Positions 16,355 through 25,745 of a stretch of 64,000 nucleotides of DNA are shown piece after piece (position 1 is the stretch's first letter; each line of letters begins with the position of its first letter). The DNA comes from Bacteroidota bacterium. GTDB lineage: Bacteria; Bacteroidota; Bacteroidia; Cytophagales; Cyclobacteriaceae. The stretch is taken from assembly GCA_018267135.1 (NCBI GenBank), contig JAFDZA010000014.1, forward strand, positions 612,609 to 676,608. Direction: 5' to 3'. The notes under the pieces are model-generated. The model was not told the DNA's origin, did not search any database, and saw nothing but the letters and a program-made list of their open reading frames with translations. A program made the translations under genes and the position numbers.

Positions 16355-17197
16355 TCAATGCCCTACCAATTCGGGTATCAGCCCTTTTACTTCTTGCAAC
16401 AGAGCTTCATCAAACTTAGCCAGATACAGCGTTTTTGCTTTGGCTAATTGATCTATGGTGAGTCCCTTGGCCCCGCGCAAATCGGCCTTATACAAACTGG
16501 CGTTTTCAAAATCGGCCCCCATTAAATAGCTGTTTTGCAAGTTAGCTTCCATCAGGTAGGCATTTTTAAAACTTGTTTTGATAAGAAATGTATTTTCAAA
16601 ATTGGCTTTAATTAAAAAAGCATCATTAAAATTAGCTCCGCTGGCATACGCCCCTTTTAAGTTAGCCTGATTTAGGTTTGAGTTTTCAAAATTGGTTTGA
16701 TTTAGCCGGGTGTTTTCCAAACACGTTTCAATCAACGAAGAGTTGGAAACATCGGCCGAATTAAGATTGGACGAGTGTAAGTTTACGTGGCTGAGGTTGG
16801 TGCGGATGAGATGGCAGTTAACTAAATTTATCTCATATATTTTATGACGGTTTAGCCGTTTAATATTTCCCACGGTACGGAAAGCAGCTTCTTCCGATTC
16901 CCATAAACGAAAATCGTCAATCTCATCTTTATAGGTGCGGATACGTTGACGAACTTCCCCGTTTTGGTTGAGCCAAAAAATCAAGATACCAATTACCGCA
17001 ATATCGAAGATCATACCATGAGCTTGCGACATAATCTGTCCGAAAAAGCTATGAAAGTCTTCTATGTAATAAGGTAAACTTAGGCCCAGCACCACCACCG
17101 TAACACCGAGCAACACCAATGAGCTGGTAAGTAATGGTCTTTCAACGATTTCATCAAATTTATCTTTAAGCCGTTGTCCAATACTTTTATTTTCCAT
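16355..17197 (-). CDS. Membrane-anchored pentapeptide-repeat protein
   Basis: 280 residues. The N-terminal part has two transmembrane helices (~22-44 LLGVTVVVLGLSLPYY and ~61-77 FDIAVIGILIFWL) separated by a short loop, then a charged linker, then ~130 residues of pentapeptide repeats (A/N-x-L/F-x-x) such as NLNQANLKGAYASGANFNDA and SYLMGADFENASLYKADLRG. These form a right-handed quadrilateral beta-helix with about six coils. No enzymatic motif. Some soluble pentapeptide proteins mimic DNA and protect gyrase, but membrane-anchored ones have no settled role. Downstream of mgtE-rsmA on the minus strand, after a 114-bp gap. Confidence 0.85.
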   Translation of the reverse strand: MENKSIGQRLKDKFDEIVERPLLTSSLVLLGVTVVVLGLSLPYYIEDFHSFFGQIMSQAHGMIFDIAVIGILIFWLNQNGEVRQRIRTYKDEIDDFRLWESEEAAFRTVGNIKRLNRHKIYEINLVNCHLIRTNLSHVNLHSSNLNSADVSNSSLIETCLENTRLNQTNFENSNLNQANLKGAYASGANFNDAFLIKANFENTFLIKTSFKNAYLMEANLQNSYLMGADFENASLYKADLRGAKGLTIDQLAKAKTLYLAKFDEALLQEVKGLIPELVGH

Positions 17198-17311
17198 TAG
17201 AAAGGAATCAATTCAAAATATAAGTTACCATTTCAAAAGCAAAATTAAAAATCAATCCGTTGTTAATACTTATCGCTTTTGCGGGAGATATTACATTTGT
17301 TGGAGGAGTTT

Positions 17312-18667
17312 TCACAACAATACATGTACGGTAAGAAAATAGATGGTAAGCCCCAGCAGATCGCTGGCCGTGGTAATAAAAGGGCCCGAAGCCAATGCGG
17401 GGTTAAACCCCAGCCGGTTAATTAAAATAGGGGTAATTGTACCCACAAATGAGGAGAACATAACCACGCAAAACAAGGCAAAAGACACCACAACCGAGAG
17501 TCGGTTGTTATTGAAAAACAGAGAGGTTGAGGCCAGTACGATCAAGGAAAGCAATAAGGCATTTAGAAGGGCTACATAAAACACTTTCATCAGCCTTTGT
17601 GCCATGCCTTCTTCCAGGTAGCCCGGGTTGGCCAAACTCTGCACCACCAACCCTGACGATTGTATGCCTACATTGCCGCCTGTAGCCTGAATGAGTGGTA
17701 CAAAAAAGGCGATGGCCGTAATTTTTGTTAACTCATGTTCAAAAAAACCCATAAATCTTGCACTAAGCATTCCGCCAAAAATACCGATAAGCAACCACGG
17801 AAGGCGGGCTCTAACATTTTTCAACAAGGTGTCATCTTCTTCCACATCTTCGGTGATACCGCTCATGAGCTGGCGCTCTTCTTCTGCCTGATCCGAAATA
17901 ACATCCACCACATCGTCAATCGTAATGCGGCCTACCAATTGCCCTTGCACATTTACTACCGGTACTGATTCCAAATCGTACTTCCGCATGATCTCAGCCA
18001 CTTCTCGCTCTTCCATATACGTTTCTACCGGCATAACATCATCCTCGCATATATCTTTTACTAGAGTCTTAGGGTCGGAGATAATTAGTTTTTGCAACGG
18101 CACCATACCCAGCAGCTTATCTTTTTCATCTACTACCCAGGCCGTATAAAACTTCCCTACGGTTTCGGCTTGTTTTCGGATTTCGTCTATGCACTCTACA
18201 ACGGTCCAGGTGGCGCGAACGCGAATCAGTTCTTTGGCCATCAGTCCGCCAGCTACGTGTTCATCGTAACGCAAAAGATCTATTACTTGCGATTTTAAAT
18301 CCGAATCAAGATTCCCAATAATCTCTTCGCTGGTTTTAATGGGGAGTTCATTCAAAATATCGGCTGCATCATCCGACTCTAATTGGTTGATGATCTCAGA
18401 AAGTTCTGTAGCCGAATAAATGGATAGAAAACTTTTGCGTGTTTCTGTATCCAGGTCATTAATAATCTGAGCCCGCGTAGCTACGGAAAGCATATCCAGC
18501 ACGTACTTTGATTCTTCGCTGTTAAACTCATAGAGCAGCGTAGTAATGTCGGCCGGATTTACTTCTTCCAAACTGGAAGAAATAAATTTCTTATCATGCT
18601 CGTTCAGGGCGCGCTGAAAGCGGTCATGAAATTCTTGGGATAATTCAAATTTAGTAATCGGCTCCAC
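17312..18667 (-). CDS. mgtE: Magnesium transporter MgtE
   Basis: 451 residues with the full MgtE layout: N-terminal superhelical domain (~30-135, with YSATELSEIINQLESDDAAD), two CBS domains (~140-260), the plug helix, and five transmembrane helices (~285-451). PLIQATGGNVGIQSS and the GPFITTASDLLGLTIYF segment are the conserved pore and Mg-binding helices. The CBS and N domains sense cytosolic Mg2+ and gate the channel. Its start lies inside the rsmA 3' end (17-bp overlap), so it is cotranscribed with rsmA. Confidence 0.95.
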   Translation of the reverse strand: MEPITKFELSQEFHDRFQRALNEHDKKFISSSLEEVNPADITTLLYEFNSEESKYVLDMLSVATRAQIINDLDTETRKSFLSIYSATELSEIINQLESDDAADILNELPIKTSEEIIGNLDSDLKSQVIDLLRYDEHVAGGLMAKELIRVRATWTVVECIDEIRKQAETVGKFYTAWVVDEKDKLLGMVPLQKLIISDPKTLVKDICEDDVMPVETYMEEREVAEIMRKYDLESVPVVNVQGQLVGRITIDDVVDVISDQAEEERQLMSGITEDVEEDDTLLKNVRARLPWLLIGIFGGMLSARFMGFFEHELTKITAIAFFVPLIQATGGNVGIQSSGLVVQSLANPGYLEEGMAQRLMKVFYVALLNALLLSLIVLASTSLFFNNNRLSVVVSFALFCVVMFSSFVGTITPILINRLGFNPALASGPFITTASDLLGLTIYFLTVHVLL

Positions 18668-19433
18668 GCTGCATTTCTATTTCAGTAGTCAATGAAATAA
18701 AATTTTCTACACTCAATTGCTCGGCACGTTTGTCCATAAAAGGGCTTAACAGAACCGAACCCGGTAAATTTAATGGTTTGAGTGCGTTGCGCAATGTTTT
18801 CCTCCGGTTTTGAAAAGCTTGTTTTACTACTTTACGAAAAAGACTCTCCTCGCAGGGTAGTTGTTTCCGGTGGTTACGCACCAGCCGGATTACCGCAGAC
18901 ATTACTTTGGGAGGTGGATGAAATACACCGGGCGGTACTTTAAATTTTGACTCAATCGTATAAAAAGTTTGAAGCAACACGCTCAAAATTCCATACGTTT
19001 TGCTTCCCTCCTTTTCGGCTAGCCGGTCGGCCACTTCTTTTTGCAACATGCACACCACCTGATCTACTTTTTCGTGGTGATTTAATATCTGAAAAAAAAT
19101 CTGTGAAGAAATATTGTACGGAAAATTTCCAATAATATGGATTTTTCCGGGTGCTATCTGGCTCATATCCAGTTTAATGAAATCTCCTTCAAAAATTTTT
19201 TCTCGAAGAGATGCAAAATGTTCTTTCAGATACGCTACAGACTCCCGGTCTATTTCAGAAAGATATAAATCTACTTCCGGCCGTTGCATGAGAAGGCCGG
19301 TTAATACCCCCGTACCGGGACCTATTTCTAGCACAACCGATCGTTGGGTTAATTGCAGAGCCTCTACAATTTTAGCCGCAATATTCTGGTCCTTAAGAAA
19401 ATGCTGACCAAGATATTTTTTAGGACGAACCAC
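18651..19433 (-). CDS. rsmA: 16S rRNA dimethyladenosine transferase RsmA (KsgA)
   Basis: 260 residues. It begins with KKYLGQHFLKDQNIAAKIV, the KsgA signature, then motif I LEIGPGTGVLTGLL, the acidic SEIDRES strand and motif IV NFPYNISSQIF, which contacts the target adenines. It dimethylates A1518 and A1519 (E. coli numbering) of 16S rRNA during 30S maturation. The 3' end overlaps the mgtE start by 17 bp. Divergent from pdxA. Confidence 0.96.
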   Translation of the reverse strand: MVRPKKYLGQHFLKDQNIAAKIVEALQLTQRSVVLEIGPGTGVLTGLLMQRPEVDLYLSEIDRESVAYLKEHFASLREKIFEGDFIKLDMSQIAPGKIHIIGNFPYNISSQIFFQILNHHEKVDQVVCMLQKEVADRLAEKEGSKTYGILSVLLQTFYTIESKFKVPPGVFHPPPKVMSAVIRLVRNHRKQLPCEESLFRKVVKQAFQNRRKTLRNALKPLNLPGSVLLSPFMDKRAEQLSVENFISLTTEIEMQRGADY

Positions 19434-19491
19434 GCAATATTAAAAGCCCAAAATTCAAGATTCAAAATTGAATTAGCTAACTTGTACCCTT

Positions 19492-19499
19492 TAATTTTG
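19492..19499 (+). promoter_or_regulatory. Probable pdxA promoter -7 element
   Basis: TAATTTTG fits TAnnTTTG; ATTG at 19467-19470 sits 21 bp upstream as a -33-like box. The ATG at 19508 is only 8 bp further on, so the transcript would be leaderless or nearly so. TTGTACCC occurs at 19482-19489. Confidence 0.4.
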
Positions 19500-19507
19500 A
19501 TTTTCTA

Positions 19508-20524
19508 ATGACAACTGATAAGCCTACCATCGGAATTACTTTAGGAGACCCCAACGGCATAGGCCCCGAGGTAGTAATCAAAGCTCTGGCCGATAACCGC
19601 ATCTTTAATTTATTTACTCCGGTGGTCTACGGTTCTACCCGCGTTATCTCCTTTTATAAAAAACAACTCAATGCCGAGGAATTTAATTACAGTCAAACTA
19701 AACCCGATACCCCCTTTTTCCCGAAGTCGGTAAACGTAGTAAACTGCTGGGAAGAACCTGTAGAAATTACACCCGGTACGGCCTCCAAAGCAGCCGGTAA
19801 ATGTGCGCTGCTAAGTTTAAAAAAAGCAGTTAGCGACTTGAAAACCGGAACCATCCAGGCTTTAGTAACCGCCCCTATAGACAAAAATACGATTCATAAT
19901 GATGAATTTCCTTACCACGGGCACACCGAATACCTTACACAAGAATTTAATGCCGGTGAAAGCCTGATGTTACTGACGGGAAATGAACTGAAAGTAGGGT
20001 TAGTTACCGAGCACGTACCCGTAAAAGAAATTGCCCGACACATTACCCGCGATCGGATAGAGTTAAAAATACGTTTGCTCGAGATGTCGTTAAAGCAAGA
20101 CTTCGGCATACAGAAACCAAAAATTGCCGTCCTCAGCCTAAACCCCCATGCGGGCGATGGTGGGCTGCTGGGAAGCGAAGAAAACGAAATAATAAAACCG
20201 GTAATAACAGACCTTAAAACAAAGGGAAAACTAATCTTTGGCCCTTTCCCTGCCGATGGCTTTTTTGGCTCCGGGCAGCATACCAAATTCGATGGCATAT
20301 TGGCCATGTACCACGATCAGGGGCTGGTGGCCTTTAAAACTCTGGACTTCAGCAATGGAGTGAACTACACCGCAGGATTGCCCATCGTGCGCACATCGCC
20401 CGACCATGGAACGGCCTATGCAATTGCCGGTAAAAATATGGCCGATGAAAACTCCATGCGTCAAGCCATCTATCTCGCCTGCGACATAGCCAAGCAAAGA
20501 CAGCCTGCAAAACAGACAACTTAA
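19508..20524 (+). CDS. pdxA: 4-hydroxythreonine-4-phosphate dehydrogenase PdxA
   Basis: 338 residues. GITLGDPNGIGPEVVIKAL opens the protein as in all PdxA; YHGHTEYL and MYHDQGLVAFKTL supply the metal-binding histidines, and VRTSPDHGTAYAIAG is the C-terminal signature. It oxidises 4-phospho-hydroxy-threonine on the deoxyxylulose-dependent route to pyridoxal phosphate. A pdxJ partner is not in the window. Head-to-head with rsmA, as pdxA and ksgA are neighbours in many bacteria, although there they usually run in the same direction. Confidence 0.96.
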   Translation: MTTDKPTIGITLGDPNGIGPEVVIKALADNRIFNLFTPVVYGSTRVISFYKKQLNAEEFNYSQTKPDTPFFPKSVNVVNCWEEPVEITPGTASKAAGKCALLSLKKAVSDLKTGTIQALVTAPIDKNTIHNDEFPYHGHTEYLTQEFNAGESLMLLTGNELKVGLVTEHVPVKEIARHITRDRIELKIRLLEMSLKQDFGIQKPKIAVLSLNPHAGDGGLLGSEENEIIKPVITDLKTKGKLIFGPFPADGFFGSGQHTKFDGILAMYHDQGLVAFKTLDFSNGVNYTAGLPIVRTSPDHGTAYAIAGKNMADENSMRQAIYLACDIAKQRQPAKQTT

Positions 20525-20593
20525 CGCCCCATTTTGCCGTTTACCTCGCTCGTACTCTTTAGTTAAGAGAAAATTGAGTTAGTTTCGGCAAGA

Positions 20594-20977
20594 ATGAACA
20601 CCACCCGGAAGCAATTAAATATTTTAATACAACTGGCCGAGGCCGACAAGCATTTTGCACAAGTAGAACGCGAAATGATTTTGCGTATTGCCCGGGAACG
20701 AAATTTCCCCGAAGAATCCGTGTCCGATCTAATCAGGCATCCCGAGCCGATAGAGTTACTCGATACCCTCTCGGCCGATCAGAAGTTCGATTATTTGATT
20801 TCGTGTATCGATTTAGTTTATACCGATCACAAAGTATTTGAGAGCGAATTACTATTTGTAAAGGGTATTGCTATTAAACTGGGATTTAAAAAATCGGTAG
20901 TTAATTTCTTAATCGAAAACAATAATAACACCCCTCTACAATCCCTGAAATCCAGGGTTTTAAGAGAATACCTTTAA
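20594..20977 (+). CDS. TerB-like protein, copy 1
   Basis: 127 residues, all helical, no signal peptide. The pattern LIQLAEADKHFAQVEREMI followed ~50 residues later by CIDLVYTDHKVFESELLF is the two-fold acidic repeat of the TerB/DjlA N-terminal-like fold (two helical bundles, each with an acidic D-x-x-x-x-x-x-E pattern that may bind metal). Function of stand-alone TerB-like proteins is not settled. Two more candidates lie at 36156 and 54551. Confidence 0.65.
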   Translation: MNTTRKQLNILIQLAEADKHFAQVEREMILRIARERNFPEESVSDLIRHPEPIELLDTLSADQKFDYLISCIDLVYTDHKVFESELLFVKGIAIKLGFKKSVVNFLIENNNNTPLQSLKSRVLREYL

Positions 20978-21043
20978 ATAAGGGTATAACATCATTTTCT
21001 ATAAAAAATTGAAAGATGTTTCCTGAAATCAGCTAAAATCTGA

Positions 21044-21051
21044 TAAATTTG
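21044..21051 (+). promoter_or_regulatory. Promoter -7 element of yceD-rpmF
   Basis: TAAATTTG matches TAnnTTTG; TTTC at 21019-21022 lies 21 bp upstream. The yceD GTG start is 23 bp downstream. Confidence 0.5.
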
Positions 21052-21073
21052 CCGTCTTATTTAAAAAACCGGA

Positions 21074-21577
21074 GTGGTGAAAGAGTATTCAGTTAATATT
21101 CTCGGCCTTTCCAAGAGCGTTCACACGTTTGAGTTTCAACTGGGCGAACTTTTTTTTAAGAAGTACGACCCTGCTGCTACAGCCCTTGGAAATTTCACCG
21201 CTATGGCTACCCTCGACAAAAGGGAAACGTTCATTGAAGCTGATTTTATAATTAACGGCACGGCCCGTTTAACCTGCGACCGCAGTTTAGATGAATATGA
21301 CTATCCTCTTTCGCTTAGGAGGAGGGTGGTATTTAAGTATGGAGAAGTGCCTCAAGAAATCAGTGATGAGATCATTATTATCTCGGCCCATCAGGCTCAA
21401 CTTGAATTGGGTCAGTTGATGTATGAATTTCTTTCGTTGGAAATACCCATGAAAAAACTTCATCCAAGATACAATAATGACACTCTTGAAGACGGCTTGG
21501 TTTATTCTTCTTCGCCCCAAAGCGAAGAATCGAAACCGATCGACCCACGATGGGAAATTTTAAAAAAAATAAAGTAG
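21074..21577 (+). CDS. yceD: YceD family protein (DUF177)
   Basis: 167 residues from a GTG at 21074 (an adjacent GTG at 21077 is equally possible). The DUF177 features are the central [23 protein letters not shown] segment, here with only one of the usual Cys pair clearly present, the acidic strand [12 protein letters not shown], and the C-terminal [11 protein letters not shown] that closes almost every YceD. YceD lies before rpmF in most bacteria and has been tied to 23S rRNA maturation. rpmF begins 19 bp later. Confidence 0.9.
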   Translation: MVKEYSVNILGLSKSVHTFEFQLGELFFKKYDPAATALGNFTAMATLDKRETFIEADFIINGTARLTCDRSLDEYDYPLSLRRRVVFKYGEVPQEISDEIIIISAHQAQLELGQLMYEFLSLEIPMKKLHPRYNNDTLEDGLVYSSSPQSEESKPIDPRWEILKKIK

Positions 21578-21596
21578 TAAACATAAATTTTTAGTT

Positions 21597-21788
21597 ATGC
21601 CAAATCCGAAACGAAAAACCTCTAAAACACGCAGAGATAAGAGAAGAACCCATTACAAAGCCACGGCTAATGCCATGGCAATCTGCCCCACTACCGGTGA
21701 AAGCCACTTGCCCCACCGTGCTTTTTGGCATGAAGGTAAATTGTACTTCAAAGGAAATGTGGTGATGGAAAAAGAAGTACTCGCTTAA
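21597..21788 (+). CDS. rpmF: 50S ribosomal protein L32
   Basis: 63 residues starting [21 protein letters not shown], the canonical L32 N terminus. In many bacteria L32 carries four zinc-binding cysteines; here the second part ([17 protein letters not shown]) keeps only one Cys, so this is the zinc-free form. Cotranscribed with yceD and followed by a terminator. Confidence 0.97.
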   Translation: MPNPKRKTSKTRRDKRRTHYKATANAMAICPTTGESHLPHRAFWHEGKLYFKGNVVMEKEVLA

Positions 21789-21871
21789 TGCGTCTTTTTT
21801 TTAATACACGAATCTTATCGTCTGTTAAACATTGTGGCGGCAAGCCGCAATAATTTATTTATTTATTTTAC

Positions 21872-21908
21872 ATGCCCGGAAGATTTCTGCCGGGCATTTT
21901 AGTTTTTT
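21872..21908 (+). terminator. Intrinsic terminator after rpmF
   Basis: ATGCCCGG (21872-21879) pairs with CCGGGCAT (21890-21897) around a 10-nt loop and is followed by TTTTAGTTTTTT. A second, weaker hairpin (ATTGTGG/CCGCAAT, ~21830-21851) with an AT-rich tail precedes it. It separates yceD-rpmF from fabH, which therefore probably has its own promoter or depends on read-through. Confidence 0.8.
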
Positions 21909-21931
21909 AGTTATACCCTAGCGGCAAACAA

Positions 21932-22921
21932 ATGAACAAGATACGAGCAGCAATTACAGGCGTAGGCGGATATGTTCCCGACTATGTACTGACCAATAAA
22001 GAACTCGAAACCATGGTGGATACATCGGATGAGTGGATTACCTCCCGCACCGGTATAAAGGAACGAAGAATTTTAAAAGGAGAAAATCAGGGCGTTTCCG
22101 TCATGGGCATTGAGGCAGTGAAAGATATGCTGGCCAAAACAAAAACCGACCCAAAAGAAATTGACTGCGTCATATTTGCTACTGTTACGGCCGATATGAC
22201 TTTTCCTGCCACCGCCAATATTGTTGCCACAGCCGTGGGGGCCACTAACGCATTCAGCTACGATATGGGGGCCGCTTGCTCAGGTTTTCTTTATGCCTTA
22301 GTAACCGGAGCCAGCTTTATTCAATCGGGCATGTATAAAAAGGTAATTGTAATTGGGGGCGATAAAATGTCTTCTATTTTAGACTACCAAGACCGCACCA
22401 CGTGCATCATCTTTGGAGATGGAGCCGGTTGTGTGCTATTGGAACCGACTACCGAAGCAGTCGGCATTATTGACTTTATTTTACGCAGCGATGGCGCTGG
22501 CGAAAGCTACCTGCACATGAAAGCGGGAGGAAGCCGGCTTCCTGCTACCCGCGAAACCGTGGATAAACGCTTGCATTTTGTATATCAGGAAGGTGCTGCC
22601 GTTTTCAAATTCGCAGTAACCAATATGGCCGATGTATCGGCCCAACTGGCTGAACGGAATAACCTGAATGCCGAAACCATTACCTGGCTGGTACCGCATC
22701 AAGCCAATAAACGGATTATTGATGCCACAGCACATCGTGTAGGCATTACCGATGATAAAGTCATGATGAACATTGAGCGCTACGGCAATACTACGGCAGG
22801 TACCATCCCCTTATTATTATGGGATTATGAAAAGAAACTAAAAAAAGGCGACAATCTTATATTAGCAGCCTTTGGCGGAGGCTTTACTTGGGGAGCCGTT
22901 TATGTAAAATGGGCCTATTGA
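21932..22921 (+). CDS. fabH: 3-oxoacyl-ACP synthase III (KAS III), copy 2
   Basis: 329 residues with an intact Cys116 (AACSGF), His256 (VPHQAN) and Asn286 ([10 protein letters not shown]) triad, and [10 protein letters not shown]. Its position after rpmF matches the usual rpmF-plsX-fabH order, but plsX is absent here. This is the more likely housekeeping copy, since efp, accB and accC follow on the same strand. The two window copies clearly differ in sequence over most of their length and are not a recent duplication. Confidence 0.95.
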   Translation: MNKIRAAITGVGGYVPDYVLTNKELETMVDTSDEWITSRTGIKERRILKGENQGVSVMGIEAVKDMLAKTKTDPKEIDCVIFATVTADMTFPATANIVATAVGATNAFSYDMGAACSGFLYALVTGASFIQSGMYKKVIVIGGDKMSSILDYQDRTTCIIFGDGAGCVLLEPTTEAVGIIDFILRSDGAGESYLHMKAGGSRLPATRETVDKRLHFVYQEGAAVFKFAVTNMADVSAQLAERNNLNAETITWLVPHQANKRIIDATAHRVGITDDKVMMNIERYGNTTAGTIPLLLWDYEKKLKKGDNLILAAFGGGFTWGAVYVKWAY

Positions 22922-22984
22922 TCTATCTATTGCTATTAAAAACTACATTCTAATTATTACTTTACTAATAAATTCTATTCTTTC

Positions 22985-23548
22985 ATGGCAACCATATCCG
23001 ACTTGAGCAAAGGAAATTATATCCGCTACAATGGCGAAGTAGTGCAGGTAGAAGAACTGCAGCACCGCACACCGGGCAACCTGCGCGCTTTCTACCAAAT
23101 AAAAATGCGCAGTGTGCGCACCGGCAAAATCGTAGAAAACCGGTTTCGCCCGGGCGACAGCGTAGACCAACTACGGGTGGAAACCAAAGAATACCAATAT
23201 CTTTATCAGGATGGCGATAGTTTAGTATGCATGGATAACCAAACCTACGACCAAATCTATTTAGATAAAAGCTTACTGGGCGATTCGGTAAACTACATTA
23301 AAGAAGGTGTTACCCTGCTCATCGCTTTCGAAAATGGCACTCAACCTATCACGGCCGAAGCTCCGGCTCATGTTATCGTAAACGTAACTTATACCGAGCC
23401 GGGCGTGCAGGGCGATACAGCCACACGCACTCTTAAACCCGCCACGATTGAAACCGGTGCCGAAATTCGTGTACCTTTATTTGTCAATACCGGAGATAAC
23501 ATCAAAATTAAAACGATCAATGGTGAGTATGTAGAACGTGTAAAATAA
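22985..23548 (+). CDS. efp: Elongation factor P
   Basis: 187 residues, three beta-barrel domains. It starts [18 protein letters not shown]; the tip loop of domain [15 protein letters not shown], has Arg rather than Lys at the position that E. coli modifies with beta-lysine (HVKPGKGQAF), so this is an Arg-type EF-P-like tip. The domain III ending [19 protein letters not shown] is the family signature. EF-P relieves ribosome stalling at polyproline. I see no earmP-like rhamnosyltransferase gene beside it. accB starts 5 bp after the stop. Confidence 0.95.
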   Translation: MATISDLSKGNYIRYNGEVVQVEELQHRTPGNLRAFYQIKMRSVRTGKIVENRFRPGDSVDQLRVETKEYQYLYQDGDSLVCMDNQTYDQIYLDKSLLGDSVNYIKEGVTLLIAFENGTQPITAEAPAHVIVNVTYTEPGVQGDTATRTLKPATIETGAEIRVPLFVNTGDNIKIKTINGEYVERVK

Positions 23549-23553
23549 ATTTC

Positions 23554-24108
23554 ATGGCAACAGCAAAAAACAACGGTTTAAAAAAAACAAGCCGCTCATC
23601 CTCAACTCAAAACCTAACTGAAATGAAAACCTCTGAAATCCGCGACCTCATTGACTTTATTGCTCAATCCGGTTTAAACGAAGTGGACATTGAAACGAAG
23701 GAACTGAAACTACATGTAAAAAGAGAGCCCGATCAAAAAGTGCTGAAATCCTCAGCGCCCATTCTTGCCGCCCCTCCCGTAGCCCTTTCGGCTGCCCCCC
23801 CTCAAATGGTTGCCCCTCCTATTCAGCCGGTACAAGCCCCCAAAACAGAAAAACCGACATCCGGAAAAACGGTAGAAATAAAATCTCCGATGATCGGCAC
23901 ATTCTATCGCTCGGCCAACCCCGACTCTCCTCCCTTTGTTTCGGTGGGCGATAAAGTAGAGAAAGGACAAGTGGTGTGCATTATTGAAGCCATGAAATTG
24001 TTTAACGAGATCGAATCAGAGGTTTCAGGCACCCTTGTAAAAGCCATGACAGAAAATTCATCGCCTGTAGAATACGATCAGGTGTTGTTTGTAGTAGAAC
24101 CCGATTAA
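23554..24108 (+). CDS. accB: Biotin carboxyl carrier protein AccB
   Basis: 184 residues from the ATG at 23554; an internal ATG at 23623 ([17 protein letters not shown]) matches the usual BCCP N terminus and would give 161. The helical N-terminal part is followed by a Pro/Ala linker ([17 protein letters not shown]) and the biotinyl domain with the lysine in [10 protein letters not shown] (Lys148 in the long form). It carries carboxybiotin between AccC and the carboxyltransferase. accC follows after 85 bp. Confidence 0.95.
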   Translation: MATAKNNGLKKTSRSSSTQNLTEMKTSEIRDLIDFIAQSGLNEVDIETKELKLHVKREPDQKVLKSSAPILAAPPVALSAAPPQMVAPPIQPVQAPKTEKPTSGKTVEIKSPMIGTFYRSANPDSPPFVSVGDKVEKGQVVCIIEAMKLFNEIESEVSGTLVKAMTENSSPVEYDQVLFVVEPD

Positions 24109-24193
24109 TCCATCTATTGCAAGTTTGTAGTAAGTAGTGAATAGTGAACCTCAATTGTACTATCCTATTAACTAAAAATCATTAACTGAATAT

Positions 24194-25546
24194 ATGTTTA
24201 AAAAAATACTGATTGCCAACCGGGGAGAAATTGCCTTGCGCATCCTCCGCACTTGCAAGGAAATGGATATTAAAACAGTAGCTGTTTACTCTACGGCCGA
24301 TCGCGAAAGTTTGCACGTTCGCTTTGCCGATGAGGCTGTGTGCATCGGGCCACCTCCAAGCAAAGATTCTTATCTGAATATTCCCAAAATAATTTCAGCC
24401 GCTGAAATTACCAATGCAGATTCTATCCATCCGGGATATGGGTTTCTCTCCGAGCGAGCCGAGTTTTCGGCTATCTGCCATGAGTATGGAATAAAATTTA
24501 TAGGCCCTACGCCCGAAATGATCAATGCCATGGGCGATAAATCTACCGCCAAAGATACCATGAAAAAAGCCGGTGTGCCCACCATACCAGGGTCGGACGG
24601 CCTGCTCTCTTCCATCGAAGAAGGCATTGAAATAGCCCGAAAAATTAAATACCCGGTAATCGTTAAAGCTACGGCTGGCGGAGGTGGAAAAGGAATGCGC
24701 ATCATCCATGAAGAAAGTGAATTTAAAAAAGCCTGGGACGATGCCAAGCGCGAAGCCGGTGCTGCTTTTGGTAATGACGGGCTTTATCTTGAAAAATTCG
24801 TTGAAGAACCCCGCCATATCGAAATACAAATTGTGGGCGACCAGTACGGAAAAGTATGCCACCTCTCCGAACGCGATTGCTCAGTGCAGCGTAGGCATCA
24901 GAAGCTGGTAGAAGAAACCCCCTCTCCCATTATCAGTCAGGAGTTGCGCGAGCGCATGGGCGAAGCTGCCATTAAAGGGGCTAAAGCCATCAATTACGAA
25001 GGAGCCGGTACCATCGAATTTCTGGTGGACAAACACGGGGACTTCTACTTTATGGAAATGAACACACGTATTCAGGTAGAGCACCCGATTACCGAAGAAG
25101 TGACAAATTACGATTTAATTAAAGAGCAAATTAAAGTTGCGGCAGGCGTGCCTATTTCAGGGAAAAATTATTTTCCTCAACTCTTTTCTATGGAATGTCG
25201 CATTAATGCCGAAGACCCCGCTAACGGATTCCGACCTTCGCCCGGCAAAATTCTGAACCTGCACAAACCCGGTGGGCATGGCGTGCGCGTAGATAGCCAT
25301 GTCTATTCCGGATATACGATCCCGTCTAATTACGATTCTATGATCGGCAAACTCATTGTAACCGGGCAATCGCGCGATGAAGTAATTACCCGCATGAAAC
25401 GGGCGCTGAGTGAATTTATTATTGAAGGTGTAAAAACCACCATTCCATTTCACCTCGCCCTGATGGACAACCCTACTTTCCGCTCGGGTAAGTTTACCAC
25501 TAAGTTTTTGGAAACGGATGCCTTCGACTTTTCTAAGTTGAAATAA
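24194..25546 (+). CDS. accC: Acetyl-CoA carboxylase, biotin carboxylase subunit AccC
   Basis: 450 residues, the normal length. [17 protein letters not shown] opens the biotin-carboxylase N domain; the ATP-grasp domain has the glycine loop GGGGKGMRI, the metal and catalytic residues in [11 protein letters not shown], and the [15 protein letters not shown] motif. It carboxylates the biotin on AccB with ATP and bicarbonate. A clear terminator lies 28 bp after the stop, ending this run of plus-strand genes. Confidence 0.97.
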   Translation: MFKKILIANRGEIALRILRTCKEMDIKTVAVYSTADRESLHVRFADEAVCIGPPPSKDSYLNIPKIISAAEITNADSIHPGYGFLSERAEFSAICHEYGIKFIGPTPEMINAMGDKSTAKDTMKKAGVPTIPGSDGLLSSIEEGIEIARKIKYPVIVKATAGGGGKGMRIIHEESEFKKAWDDAKREAGAAFGNDGLYLEKFVEEPRHIEIQIVGDQYGKVCHLSERDCSVQRRHQKLVEETPSPIISQELRERMGEAAIKGAKAINYEGAGTIEFLVDKHGDFYFMEMNTRIQVEHPITEEVTNYDLIKEQIKVAAGVPISGKNYFPQLFSMECRINAEDPANGFRPSPGKILNLHKPGGHGVRVDSHVYSGYTIPSNYDSMIGKLIVTGQSRDEVITRMKRALSEFIIEGVKTTIPFHLALMDNPTFRSGKFTTKFLETDAFDFSKLK

Positions 25547-25573
25547 TTCAGGAGTATGACCTCCATCTAAAAA

Positions 25574-25607
25574 CCCTCATGCAAAAACGTGAGGGCTTTT
25601 ATTTTTC
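25574..25607 (+). terminator. Intrinsic terminator after accC
   Basis: CCCTCATG (25574-25581) pairs with CGTGAGGG (25588-25595) with one G-T pair around a six-base A-rich loop, followed by CTTTTATTTTTC. It ends transcription of the efp-accB-accC block. Confidence 0.85.
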
Positions 25608-25745
25608 TTTCCATGTGAAAGCTACTGGTAATCTTAATAAAGTTAACATCCTCATAATCAGGCGTCTCTCCACAAACACTTCTGCAACTAATTTTAGATT
25701 TACTGTGCTGAGTTCCTGAAATAGGTAACTCAGCGAAGAAAAAAT

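Noticed and set aside
21058..21076. Shine-Dalgarno for yceD (GGAG at 21071)
   Set aside because: It touches the GTG start, too close for a working site, and the genome does not seem to use Shine-Dalgarno sequences.
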